From a virus, in the IMG/VR virus record IMGVR_UViG_3300033148_008025, positions 57,455-121,454 of that record: a stretch of DNA of 64,000 nucleotides. One strand, given 5' to 3'. Made by a program: the position numbers and the translations under genes. Under the pieces are notes generated by a model. It saw only the letters and a program-made list of their open reading frames with translations, was not told the DNA's origin and ran no database searches. This document shows positions 18,601 to 25,660 of this stretch, piece by piece. Position 1 is the first letter of the stretch; the number at the start of each line of letters is the position of its first letter.

Positions 18601-19544
18601 ACTTCAACGGAAGCTCTCCGGGGGCTCTTACCGATTCGGTCAATGAGCGAATTAAGGCTGCAGGCGACACCATGTCTGGGAATCTGGTAATGGGTGCCAG
18701 TATTGTTACAGACGGAACAAAGCGCACACTCGGAGGTTCGTCTGGAAACGACACGGACAAGTTTGACATCCATGCAGATGACATTCACATACGAAAAGAT
18801 TTACACCTTAGGAGCAATGGTGGGGGACATGATATCTACGGACTGAACGGCTTGCCGTGGCAGGTGTTCAACCCTCATGGCGTGATTGAATCGAGGGGTC
18901 CAATACATCATGACGAATTCATGCGACCGCTGGATGCTGGTGGGGGGGGGAGTTTTTGGGTAAGTGCAACTGCTGGTGCTACGAGTCCTGGCTCTGTTCT
19001 TAGGCTACAGTGTGATACCGCGGACAATGATCTGCAGGAGGTTAGAAGCTACAACTCAGTCGACGGAACAGTTCTGCCTGGCTTTAGTACGAGCCTGAAA
19101 ATGAAGACTGCAACGACTGATAGGCTAGACCTCGTTGGCTGGCATGAGAACGTAAATGTTTTTTCTGTTCAGAGGGATACGGACATAAGCAATAACTGGT
19201 TTATAAATTTCAGAGACGGTGGCGGAACGGACCAATCAATAGATACTGGAATATCATTCGTAAGCCTGAACAATTGGATCTACTTGTCATTGCTCATGAT
19301 AGGCAGTTCTATGGTGATTTTCAGAATTGGCGATACTCAAAAGTGGGCTGGGGGGGTTGGCTTCCTCTACGAAAGCGCATCTCTTCCTGGAACGGGGACT
19401 ATTGAGCAGTCATCCAATGAATGGGATTTTCGACACAGATGCATAAACAGAGCTCCAATGGTTACTGGATCCGAAGCCCTGTATGGATTCCTTACAGTCC
19501 ACTGCAGGGACCGTCCCGATGGGGCAACCGGAAACCAGGGGTAG
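15648..19544 (+). CDS. Large tail fibre/receptor-binding protein with beta-helix, 1298 aa
   Basis: The longest fibre gene. The N-terminal half (to about residue 660) is beta-rich with repeated short strands, like a beta-propeller or repeat shaft (VYIDGSDLRMVSFHPTTGAI, SGLVVTPHDEVFAAVGV style repeats). Residues about 665-950 look like a pectin-lyase-type parallel beta-helix (YQGYGSLESALAALSESGGG, then alternating strand rungs with GGQAILRGGVHKTNAATLEV). The C-terminal 300 residues contain TMSGNLVMGASIVTDGTKR, a motif common before fibre tips, and a jelly-roll-like end. It probably binds or degrades a host surface glycan. A run of nine G bases (18942-18950) encodes Gly codons near residue 1099. 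Confidence 0.75.
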   Translation: MATQVTTASSKTVSFKSPYTGSTFQKLVEELLGQDGYLSGGLTSDNGATITVEAFKFVSRGIIGESLASSALDVPTSSENWYIVASLPDDDPDSGIVVWVTTSRAAAANGVVIATKTGDVWRNPDGVDIKAALERPTEPGPESGFTGTYRNTGDVYDSADGTTVVDLIMANRGLAVHPLGGRRVTDPIAGESARHLESSPVPASIIGNRSDRIVLRQREAFSSEVAYLVGGMSNEINQTITALGTGDGHSHWHGESSGALADQWMVWGDGSDLHNYGPFGNLTLLTGGATIGEVKILGQRDSDGALIVVYIDGSDLRMVSFHPTTGAIVNASIALEALGSVVLRFDATLDQEEKVRVVFEYDDGTSPSQQIYYGKFNTATASFGVAERTPRYLELANSGFNDTKPEIQICRNGISHIVFIRGVGTDEFGSMRYVRLDQNDNVLDGRTYSAATEVGTPDSQVEVGIGPEAYDDFELLSLTVTPHDEVFAAVGVRPVGQTSPQGLLLFSPDLEDRTGYPFVTIPQSSGAVERDSIGITHGDGGELYVSSMLTTDKILTTHISPKPGISGVADFIVGESSGGEDSVANTSIGMLTVGFGPTGELIYVYDKGANGITRDRRSAIANVVPSLHPNDVLLQTVSIEQSAVGAVTEGSVEVLQSRQKGTKLPVVIGQEGDYQGYGSLESALAALSESGGGQAILRGGVHKTNAATLEVPANVSLSGQPGAVVDGSISVKGLGVGAVTMFGSVMESATDFSAYANPGGWVFLSGTGGTGWHRIRKVLRNPATGSRALLDDGIGGVTPVGTIAEIVASNISLENIAILGNLTVDRCRQCVFRNISLISDTAVISSNLTYQSLFDNVDLTQAAASGSALVASNGEYNTYQGIRLSDTRGLIEIADSEQHPTLIACKGDESNSALAIYDLTGTRTTPAKVIGCEGRFAATNLDWIVSNIGSVVRSGEGLGAMRLEDDGTRAAGGDGAISLTGVSGNFNGSSPGALTDSVNERIKAAGDTMSGNLVMGASIVTDGTKRTLGGSSGNDTDKFDIHADDIHIRKDLHLRSNGGGHDIYGLNGLPWQVFNPHGVIESRGPIHHDEFMRPLDAGGGGSFWVSATAGATSPGSVLRLQCDTADNDLQEVRSYNSVDGTVLPGFSTSLKMKTATTDRLDLVGWHENVNVFSVQRDTDISNNWFINFRDGGGTDQSIDTGISFVSLNNWIYLSLLMIGSSMVIFRIGDTQKWAGGVGFLYESASLPGTGTIEQSSNEWDFRHRCINRAPMVTGSEALYGFLTVHCRDRPDGATGNQG

Positions 19545-19547
19545 TCG

Positions 19548-19862
19548 ATGAGCGAAGATAGAGAAGAATTCAAACTCGGTGAGGACATGAAGGCAGGGCT
19601 TGACGAAGCCGATCGCTGGGTCAAAACCGCGTCCTCCGAACTCGGTCTAGCCTACCTTGAGTATGAAGATGCTAAACTCAGATTTGAAGTGGCAAGTGGG
19701 AGGTTGAATAACCTCGGCGTTGCAACGCGCAAAGCAGAAATTCAGCGCAGCCATGTTCTGGCTAAAATGTCAGCAATGCTAAATCTTGGCCCTGGGGAAT
19801 GGGTATACGATGGCATTGATAAGCTTGTGAGAAAGGATGCTCCTGATGCAAAGTCGTCATAG
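19548..19862 (+). CDS. Small coiled-coil protein following the fibre gene, 104 aa
   Basis: Starts 3 bp after the fibre stop. Residues about 1-75 are a continuous amphipathic helix (EFKLGEDMKAGLDEADRW, YLEYEDAKLRFEVASGRL) likely to form a coiled coil; the C-terminus is short and charged. Size and position suit a fibre chaperone or accessory, but there is no family signature. Confidence 0.55.
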   Translation: MSEDREEFKLGEDMKAGLDEADRWVKTASSELGLAYLEYEDAKLRFEVASGRLNNLGVATRKAEIQRSHVLAKMSAMLNLGPGEWVYDGIDKLVRKDAPDAKSS

Positions 19863-20466
19863 TCGCGGTTCAACCGCTCGTATTTTCATGGAAATCATCA
19901 GCTCTGGGGCTGGCGTTGTCGGACTATCTCCAACTGTCGCAATCCAGCGACGAGCCGACGGCTATTGGCTACAGGGGGCAGACGGGGCATGGGTTCCAAC
20001 CAAGGTTGAAAACGCTATGACTGCAACGGATGTTGCAAACCTTCCAGGGCTCTATCATTTTGATTTTGATCAATCGCTGGACATCCTTGCCGGTTCCTCT
20101 GAGTACACCGTAAAGAAAACAAACATTGCGACCACGCCAGCCCAGGCCTACGAGGACCTCGCATTTGGCCCGATGTCAGGCGTTTCGGAGATCGGACTAT
20201 GCTCCGTACAGGGAACCGTCGCAGGCGCTCAGGGGGGACCTGTGTCAAACGTTCTGATACGAGCCACCCTTGTTCCAATCAAGGTTGATTCTCTTGCTAG
20301 GGCCGTGCAGGCGGACACGGTTGCAACGACTTACACTGATGCTCAGGGCGACTTTGATTTGCCGCTAGTCATCGGAGGTACCTTTCGGCTCGAAATCGAC
20401 GGAGTTGGGTATGATCGGCGAGTTTTGATTCCAGAACAATCGTCTGTACTGTTTTCGGATTTGTAG
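19846..20466 (+). CDS. Virion protein with carboxypeptidase-regulatory-like domain, about 206 aa
   Basis: Start choice: ATG at 19846 has GAAAGG nine bases upstream and overlaps the previous stop; ATG at 19837 would touch the ribosome site and ATG at 19888 is a third option. Residues about 15-95 are a beta-rich domain (VGLSPTVAIQRRADGYWL, LYHFDFDQSLD) of a type found in tail and fibre proteins. The C-terminal 90 residues look like a carboxypeptidase-regulatory/Ig-like fold (SVQGTVAGAQGGPVSNVLI ... YTDAQGDFDLPLVIGGTFRL). The same C-terminal domain recurs as a stand-alone gene at 21283-21582, so this is a paralogous pair around the membrane genes. Confidence 0.6.
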   Translation: MQSRHSRGSTARIFMEIISSGAGVVGLSPTVAIQRRADGYWLQGADGAWVPTKVENAMTATDVANLPGLYHFDFDQSLDILAGSSEYTVKKTNIATTPAQAYEDLAFGPMSGVSEIGLCSVQGTVAGAQGGPVSNVLIRATLVPIKVDSLARAVQADTVATTYTDAQGDFDLPLVIGGTFRLEIDGVGYDRRVLIPEQSSVLFSDL

Positions 20467-20491
20467 TTCTGCATGATACCCTTTTACGGCA

Positions 20492-20722
20492 ATGCCAGAC
20501 CAGGGAGCCACAAGTTTTATCAGGGAGTTTGGTTTCCCAATATTTGTGGTTGTCTGGTTTATGTGGCGAATGGAAAAGCGATTAGACCGCTTTCTCGAGC
20601 TTTTGACATCGTTGATGAAAGCCACAGCTTTGTTGGCAAAATCAATCGACCATATGGACTCTGACAATGTACTGCCAGCGCCGGACAGCGACGATGGCAG
20701 CCAGGACGAGGATACCGAATGA
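20492..20722 (+). CDS. Small single-span membrane protein, holin-like, 76 aa
   Basis: One transmembrane segment near the N-terminus (FGFPIFVVVWFMW) is followed by an amphipathic helix (RLDRFLELLTSLMKATALLA) and an acidic C-terminus. This is the layout of YvrJ/BhlA-type small holin-like proteins. It starts a run of three small membrane proteins. It was preferred over the overlapping frame at 20473-20664, which lacks any membrane or domain pattern. The stop overlaps the next start (ATGA). Confidence 0.55.
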   Translation: MPDQGATSFIREFGFPIFVVVWFMWRMEKRLDRFLELLTSLMKATALLAKSIDHMDSDNVLPAPDSDDGSQDEDTE

Positions 20723-20970
20723 GTGGATCGCTTCTTTCTTTTCTTGCCTGGTGCCTCATGATGTTGGCGATAATTGGAGTCATGCTATATCTTGGACGCA
20801 AATCCAGGCGACGTGACAGCAAGGTCGAAGATGTTGCATCGGAAGCACTTCCGCAAATAGGAATCATCGCAGACTCTTGTCATGAGAAGCGGTTTGGGAG
20901 TCGCCCATGTAAGGACGGCAAGGACGCATGGTATCCAGCTGCTAAAAAAAAACGATTCAAGCACGCATGA
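20719..20970 (+). CDS. Small membrane protein, 83 aa
   Basis: Coupled to the previous gene by an ATGA overlap. The N-terminal 25 residues are a transmembrane helix (SFLAWCLMMLAIIGVMLYL), followed by a basic stop-transfer (GRKSRRR) and a hydrophilic cytoplasmic or periplasmic tail ending in lysines. Possible lysis or membrane-associated virion role. No family recognised. Confidence 0.5.
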   Translation: MSGSLLSFLAWCLMMLAIIGVMLYLGRKSRRRDSKVEDVASEALPQIGIIADSCHEKRFGSRPCKDGKDAWYPAAKKKRFKHA

Positions 20971-20979
20971 AGAAAACGA

Positions 20980-21273
20980 ATGGACACGCTGTACTACATA
21001 CTCTCGGTGATCAGTGCAGCTCTGTGGATTCCGATTCTCACCAAGTTTTATAAGAGCTGGTATGCCAGGCAGAATCCAGTAAGCCTTGCAATCTGCTCAT
21101 TGATCCTCCTTATTCTCTGGATGGCGGCTGCCGGTGTCTGGATCTTCTCCAGCGACGTTAGCCAAGAGCTGATCACGGTATGTTCATCTGGGCTATCAGC
21201 CATGGTTGCGATTGTCTTCCATGTTGCATTTTACTGGTCCGATCATAGATTCACTGACTCCAGGTCTGGATAG
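20980..21273 (+). CDS. Three-span membrane protein, candidate holin, 97 aa
   Basis: Three hydrophobic helices (about residues 3-20, 37-57 and 66-86) with short polar linkers, the class I holin layout and size. It follows two other small membrane proteins, but no endolysin lies nearby. The topology pattern rather than a sequence family supports the call; a SemiSWEET-like fold or other small transporter is also possible (the LYYILSVISAALWIPILTKF start is reminiscent). Confidence 0.5.
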   Translation: MDTLYYILSVISAALWIPILTKFYKSWYARQNPVSLAICSLILLILWMAAAGVWIFSSDVSQELITVCSSGLSAMVAIVFHVAFYWSDHRFTDSRSG

Positions 21274-21282
21274 GATAGTAGA

Positions 21283-21582
21283 ATGGCAGCTCCAGCAACA
21301 TGCGATATAAGCGGGACCGTCTACCGTGGAGACGGTGTCGCCGTGGAAGGCGCTACAGTCAAGGCATCGATTCATTCAACGGCTGATGACATGGGGGGAC
21401 AGTTTGTTGACATGAATGGAATCTCTTCCAGCCCTGTCGAAGCCTTCACCGATGACACTGGTTCATTCACTATTACCCTGGCCCAGGGAGGAGTGTTTCT
21501 GCTAGAGATACCTGAGATCAGCCTCCGAAAAGAAGTCGTGGTTCCAGCTTTACCATCAGCGCTTCTCGCCGACATAGTCTAA
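21283..21582 (+). CDS. Carboxypeptidase-regulatory-like domain protein, 99 aa
   Basis: A single beta-sandwich-type domain: DISGTVYRGDGVAVEGATVK, then FTDDTGSFTITLAQGGVFLL and a C-terminal KEVVVPALPSALLADIV. It is paralogous to the C-terminal domain of the protein at 19846-20466, with the same GTV...V..V...A, TD..G.F...L..GG.F.LEI and ...ADIV/FSDL end. It may be a small decoration or fibre accessory. The stop codon lies in an A-tract that leads into a terminator. Confidence 0.55.
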   Translation: MAAPATCDISGTVYRGDGVAVEGATVKASIHSTADDMGGQFVDMNGISSSPVEAFTDDTGSFTITLAQGGVFLLEIPEISLRKEVVVPALPSALLADIV

Positions 21583-21617
21583 AAAAAAAGCAGGGTCCAC
21601 AATGGATCCTGCCTTTT
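21581..21617. terminator. Bidirectional intrinsic terminator
   Basis: Hairpin GCAGGGTCC (21590-21598), loop ACAAT, GGATCCTGC (21604-21612), with one G-T wobble. An A9 tract precedes it and CTTTT follows it, so it can stop plus-strand transcription of the fibre/membrane operon and, with a T9 run in reverse, the minus-strand gene at 21622-21957. Confidence 0.75.
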
Positions 21618-21621
21618 CTCC

Positions 21622-21957
21622 TTACTTGCGAATCAGGCTTACCGCCCACTTTGCAATAGTGAGAAGGCCGTTGGCTGCCATGCCCGCGGTCTCCTCACTC
21701 CCACCACCCTTAAATGCTGCGTCGACAAGCCCCGCGGGGGCTGCTTCCGCTGCATCGGACACTGCGCCCTTTGAGCCACTAAAGATGCTGCCAGCAGCAC
21801 CTTTGATCGCCCCCCCAGCCTTTCCAAGGGGCCCTTTCGCTGTTGCAATTGCAGCCGTTGTTGCAACGGTTGTTGCCGCCGTTGAGATGATTGGATGCTT
21901 TCCGCAAGCAGCGACCTCTTTCTCAGAGATGGTGTCAAATATGTTTCTTTTTTCCAT
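21622..21957 (-). CDS. Small Ala/Gly-rich helical protein, 111 aa
   Basis: Minus strand, convergent with the membrane-protein operon and ending at the shared terminator. AAAGGGA precedes the ATG. The N-terminus (MEKRNIFDTISEKEVAACGK) is amphipathic. The middle (about residues 25-100) is Ala/Gly/Thr-rich with hydrophobic stretches (ISTAATTVATTAAIATA, AANGLLTIAKWAVSLI), compatible with membrane association or glycine-zipper helices. Alternative frames here lack a ribosome site and a terminator in the right place. Function unknown. Confidence 0.55.
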   Translation of the reverse strand: MEKRNIFDTISEKEVAACGKHPIISTAATTVATTAAIATAKGPLGKAGGAIKGAAGSIFSGSKGAVSDAAEAAPAGLVDAAFKGGGSEETAGMAANGLLTIAKWAVSLIRK

Positions 21958-22049
21958 TGGGTTCCCTTTTCTTATGTTGGACTTGGAAGGAATAGTACTG
22001 TTTCCTCCTTACATATCTTTTGCCGGTAAAGTCTCAGTGCTATGCCTAA

Positions 22050-22088
22050 TTGACCGTTTTTGCGGGAGCATGATACCTTCACGTAAGG
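22050..22088 (+). promoter_or_regulatory. Candidate promoter upstream of the 22105 operon
   Basis: TTGACC (22050-22055), 17-base spacer, ATACCTTCACGTA (22073-22085). The same TTGACC plus ATACCTTCAAGTA arrangement occurs at 52131-52165, and TTGACC with GTACCG at 63775-63803. Located in the divergent gap 21958-22104. Confidence 0.4.
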
Positions 22089-22104
22089 TTTTAGGAGTTC
22101 ATCA

Positions 22105-23256
22105 ATGACAATTGCCGCAGCCGTTCTCGATTTTTATGACGATAGCTCGAAAGAGTTGATGACTAAGATTTCATCACCGCAAGGATTTGGTGATACACAG
22201 GTCAACGTCCTCACCCCTGAAGAAATGAGTCGTCTCCCCGACTCTGACTTCGGACTTGTGATCTTCACGAAGAGGGCTTCCGTACTTAAAAAGTACCCCG
22301 TGAACGATCCTGGAAATGCCTGGCTATCAGCTCAGTATTTCGATCAGACTCATACCAAGCTAGCATTCCCTGCAAGATTTGTTGCAGCAAAGTTCATCAA
22401 GCAAGCCTGCGATGCATACGGAGTTCCAGCATCTCCACGAGTGGAAGCCTACGCAGCTCGTGTGGAACCAGGAGAAGCACAGGAAAACGTTTTTTCCGAA
22501 GGATCAGAAAGTCGATGGATGCTTCGAAAGCTTGCCAACCAGGAGTTCCTGGAAAAACAAGCATCCGCGACCGAGGTCAATGCACTTGTCCACATGCCCG
22601 ATGAACACTTTGCACTGGTAGTACAGACCGGCGACGGGAGCGTTATTCGAAAATACGCAATGCCCGATGGCGGTCACGTCCTTAGAGCAGCTGAATACTT
22701 CGACAAGTACGCAATGGACCTAGCCCCTTCCCATCGACATCGCTTTGCGACATCGGTTCAGAATCGCGCAGAGGAATTAGACGTAGACATATCAGGGAAC
22801 ACGATGCTTTGTAAGTGGGCTGGGGAAACATGGAGTCGCCACGTTCACGCACACCTTGAGCAGCGAAAGTCCCTACTTCCTCATCCTGAGCATGAAGGGG
22901 CTCGCGGAATATTGGACAAGCTCGCAGCATCCATAGCAGAGACTACGCCATCAGATATGGCCTCGGCACTTGAAACCTTTGACGAAGCTACTGGCCTGTC
23001 AAAGTATCATGACCGAGGGCTTGCAGATCCGTACTCGAGCACAATGAACAAAGTTGCTTCATCGTGGTCAGCGGAAGTCGATGGGCAAACGATCACAGAA
23101 GCAGACCTGAGGAAAGTTGCATCGACGAAGAAGCTAGCTGGATACCTTGGGGATACTTTCACAAAGCAGTTCGCGAAAAATCCTGTCGAAATATTCGAAT
23201 CACTACCAAGTCCCGAGAAATCCATGATCAAGCAGGTCATTAACGGCGAGGCGTAG
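22105..23256 (+). CDS. Virion-associated protein with internal duplication, 383 aa
   Basis: TAGGAG precedes the ATG. Two copies of a roughly 75-residue unit are visible: residues about 37-110 (EEMSRLPDSDFGLVIFTK ... VLKKYPVNDPGNAWLSAQYF) and about 155-230 (ALVHMPDEHFALVVQTGD ... VIRKYAMPDGGHVLRAAEYF). The second half contains several KxA motifs (EKQAS, DKLAAS, NKVASS, RKVAST) like those in the head proteins. First gene of the plus-strand run leading to the portal, so a structural or internal virion role is likely. Family not recognised. Confidence 0.6.
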   Translation: MTIAAAVLDFYDDSSKELMTKISSPQGFGDTQVNVLTPEEMSRLPDSDFGLVIFTKRASVLKKYPVNDPGNAWLSAQYFDQTHTKLAFPARFVAAKFIKQACDAYGVPASPRVEAYAARVEPGEAQENVFSEGSESRWMLRKLANQEFLEKQASATEVNALVHMPDEHFALVVQTGDGSVIRKYAMPDGGHVLRAAEYFDKYAMDLAPSHRHRFATSVQNRAEELDVDISGNTMLCKWAGETWSRHVHAHLEQRKSLLPHPEHEGARGILDKLAASIAETTPSDMASALETFDEATGLSKYHDRGLADPYSSTMNKVASSWSAEVDGQTITEADLRKVASTKKLAGYLGDTFTKQFAKNPVEIFESLPSPEKSMIKQVINGEA

Positions 23257-23257
23257 T

Positions 23258-24292
23258 GTGGGAAGACATAGCATCAACAGCGCAGAGGCGGGCTTCTTTA
23301 GCTCCCTCCTCTCCGAGGGAGCGTCTATCACCAAGGAAGCCGTATCACTTGATAGTGAGACAGCGGAAGCATTGGGCGTTGCAACCGTATCCCCGAGCGT
23401 TCTCGACGAAATAGAGAACGAAGCGGAGAAAATTACACAGGAAAGCAACGCAGACGATGTTGAGCCAAAGCCTGAACCAGAAACATACAACCCATCGCCA
23501 GTAGAATTCCTACAGGAAAAAAAACCGGATCCGGAAAAGGCGAAGTCGGTCGAGCTCGACAAATACGATGGTGACGATACTCCCGCAGAGTCGTCAGATC
23601 CATCGCCTCCACTTCCGTCGAGGGAATCACACGGAAAGCTGTTTACTGACAAGCGAGCTCATCCACTACAACTCTTTGACACCCTGAATATGAGGTACAG
23701 GGAGGACTGGGCTGAGTGGGAACCAGAGACCTTGCAGTGGGCAATCCGACGAGACTTTAGCCCGCTTGGCGAGCTAAGCCTCAACAAGATTCAGGCCCTG
23801 GGCGTTGCCGGAAGAACGAATGTTCCGTGGCTTGACTGGGATATTTTCGAAAACGCCGGACTTGCCTGGAACGACACCATTCCGATCTTTGGAGCATTCC
23901 AGGCTATGACTCCAATGCAAATTGCATTTGCAGTTCACATCCTAAACTCGATCAGGAATGAAGAATTCTCTCACGAAGTTAATTCGTATATTGCTGCAAT
24001 TCTGGATGATCATGGTTTCGTTTACGCCCCGAGCGAATGGTTTGCAGGTGCCCAGAACATCCTGAGTCGCGGAAGCAAGGTCATGGGGCTTCATGGACAG
24101 GTGGAAGATGCCTGGGGCAAAATCAAAAATGTCCCCCCCGAAACAGTTGAATGGGATTACAGCAATTCGCTGGATGTTCACCTGATGAAGATGGCTGTCA
24201 TCAAGAAATACCTCGAGGGCCGGAAGCTTCTCCGGAGTAAAGTTCCCGGAGTAGTGATGGCCTCTACAACCACCGACACCCTTGTGCCATGA
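23258..24292 (+). CDS. Conserved virion-module protein, 344 aa
   Basis: GTG start 1 bp after the previous stop. The first 130 residues are acidic, Pro/Ser-rich and probably disordered. The C-terminal 210 residues form a globular helical domain with conserved-looking aromatic positions (LFDTLNMRYREDWAEWEPET, NVPWLDWDIFENAGLAWN, AFQAMTPMQIAFAVHILNSI). The domain resembles a protein seen near portal genes in other large phages, but I cannot name it. The stop overlaps the next ATG. Confidence 0.6.
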   Translation: MGRHSINSAEAGFFSSLLSEGASITKEAVSLDSETAEALGVATVSPSVLDEIENEAEKITQESNADDVEPKPEPETYNPSPVEFLQEKKPDPEKAKSVELDKYDGDDTPAESSDPSPPLPSRESHGKLFTDKRAHPLQLFDTLNMRYREDWAEWEPETLQWAIRRDFSPLGELSLNKIQALGVAGRTNVPWLDWDIFENAGLAWNDTIPIFGAFQAMTPMQIAFAVHILNSIRNEEFSHEVNSYIAAILDDHGFVYAPSEWFAGAQNILSRGSKVMGLHGQVEDAWGKIKNVPPETVEWDYSNSLDVHLMKMAVIKKYLEGRKLLRSKVPGVVMASTTTDTLVP

Positions 24293-24492
24293 TGAACAGC
24301 AAGGAAAGTGAAGAGTTTGAAAGTTCCGCCAGGGCTATTGCTGAAGAAATTTCCGCATTTAGGCGAGAATGGATCGATAGCGCAGCGGGCGACATACTCG
24401 ACGAGATGGAAGACTTAGAAAAAGAAGGCTTCGACCCTGCACGAGGCAGGGGGCGAGGCCCCAGCTGGATGAACGGAGAACAACATGAGTAA
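24289..24492 (+). CDS. Small acidic helical protein, 67 aa
   Basis: The start overlaps the previous TGA (ATGATGA), with a second ATG at 24292. Residues about 5-45 form one acidic helix (EEFESSARAIAEEISAFRRE), then a Gly/Arg-rich tail. The stop overlaps the next gene by 8 bp. The coupling on both sides supports a real gene. Function unknown. Confidence 0.5.
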   Translation: MMNSKESEEFESSARAIAEEISAFRREWIDSAAGDILDEMEDLEKEGFDPARGRGRGPSWMNGEQHE

Positions 24493-25639
24493 ACATTTTG
24501 CATATTTGATGGATGACGACAGTTCAAACTTCTTCCAGAAGCTAGCCTGCGAAGAGGCTGACAGAGACCTTCTTCCAGCAACAGCGCCATTGCCGCTGGT
24601 GGAAAAAATTGCTGCAGCCAAGGGCATTGACAAGGTTGCAGCCCGCGTTGATCGCGACATTCAGATTGTTAAAACCGCGGGAGTATCGGGACATAACTTT
24701 GGTTCCATTCGTCGTGGGCTAAATTACATCGACGGCCTGGTTCAGCGTGAACAGTTCAGCGTTGAGTCGGCTGGGACAGTTTTTGACAAGGTTGCATCCG
24801 CTGCTATCGAGCATGACCTATCCATTATCGAGCATGACCTTCGAGGTATGGTTGGCCACGAATACAATGAGTGGGTCGACAACACCGTCGCCGACATAGG
24901 ACTAGACCTGGTTAAGGCCGCCGCACTCGACAAGGAAGCTCTTATCGGAGTTGTGCGGGCATTCAAGGCGACGAAAGGACTTAGCGGAGCCTCGCGGGCA
25001 AGGGCAGTTGCAAAGGCTCCAGGACAGTCATTCAAGCAGTGGCGAACGGAAGCAGCAGTAGCCAAGCGCGGCAAGGCTGCCAAAAAGCTAAACAGGGCAA
25101 CGAGGAAGGCTCAAACATCGGTTCTTTCTAGCGCAAAAGAAATGAGGACAGCAAGGAAGATCAAAGACCCGGCTATTCAGCGAAGTGTCATGCCAGGTAT
25201 CAAGACGCAAGCTGCAAAAGATGCCGCTAAACATCAAAAGCGAATACAAAAAGCATCCGACGCTCATTCAAAGCGACAAGCCAAAGTTCAACAGCGTGAA
25301 GCCATTGAGTCTGGCCGTAAGCCTGCCGCTAAGCCGAAAGACACAAAGCAGCTCTCAGACAAGATAGAGACGGCCCAAGGCAAGATGGAGACCGGGCGTA
25401 GCCAGGCAAAGGACAAAGCTGCCGATGCCGCAAAAGGAGGAAAGCCCTCGAAAGCGGAACCTCCGAAAACAGAGCCTGGGAAGACGAAGGCAAACGCGGG
25501 CGGCGAAAAAGAGACAGGAATGCTCGATTCACTGGGCAAGCTGAGGGATAAGGGGTGGAAGAACCTCAGCCCTGCTGAAAAAAACAAGGTTCTTCAGGCA
25601 GGAGCAGGAGCCTATGTTGCCAAAGAAACGCTAACCTAG
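24485..25639 (+). CDS. Virion-module protein with basic C-terminus, 384 aa
   Basis: GGAGAACAAC precedes the ATG. The N-terminus (about 10-20, SSNFFQKLACEE) resembles the FFxKxA motifs of head proteins. Residues 30-160 are helical with KxA motifs (VEKIAAAK, DKVAAR, VKTAG, DKVASA). From about residue 185 the chain is highly basic and low-complexity (Lys/Ala/Gln/Arg), compatible with DNA or RNA contact, ending in AGAGAYVAKETLT. It lies just upstream of the portal. Possibly an internal head protein. Confidence 0.6.
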   Translation: MSKHFAYLMDDDSSNFFQKLACEEADRDLLPATAPLPLVEKIAAAKGIDKVAARVDRDIQIVKTAGVSGHNFGSIRRGLNYIDGLVQREQFSVESAGTVFDKVASAAIEHDLSIIEHDLRGMVGHEYNEWVDNTVADIGLDLVKAAALDKEALIGVVRAFKATKGLSGASRARAVAKAPGQSFKQWRTEAAVAKRGKAAKKLNRATRKAQTSVLSSAKEMRTARKIKDPAIQRSVMPGIKTQAAKDAAKHQKRIQKASDAHSKRQAKVQQREAIESGRKPAAKPKDTKQLSDKIETAQGKMETGRSQAKDKAADAAKGGKPSKAEPPKTEPGKTKANAGGEKETGMLDSLGKLRDKGWKNLSPAEKNKVLQAGAGAYVAKETLT

Positions 25640-25660
25640 TGGTAGTCTCCTCGTAGTCCA

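Noticed and set aside
20473-20664. Alternative 63-codon plus-strand frame
   Set aside because: It overlaps the holin-like frame at 20492, which has a convincing membrane helix and coupling to the next gene; this one has no pattern.
20980-21273. SemiSWEET-type sugar transporter
   Set aside because: The first helix resembles that family, but a phage location with two other small membrane proteins makes a holin or envelope role more likely; not decided.
21602-22108. Plus-strand frame of 168 codons opposite the gene at 21622-21957
   Set aside because: Low-complexity Pro/Ala-rich, no ribosome site, and it would have to start inside the terminator. The minus-strand frame has a ribosome site and ends at the terminator.
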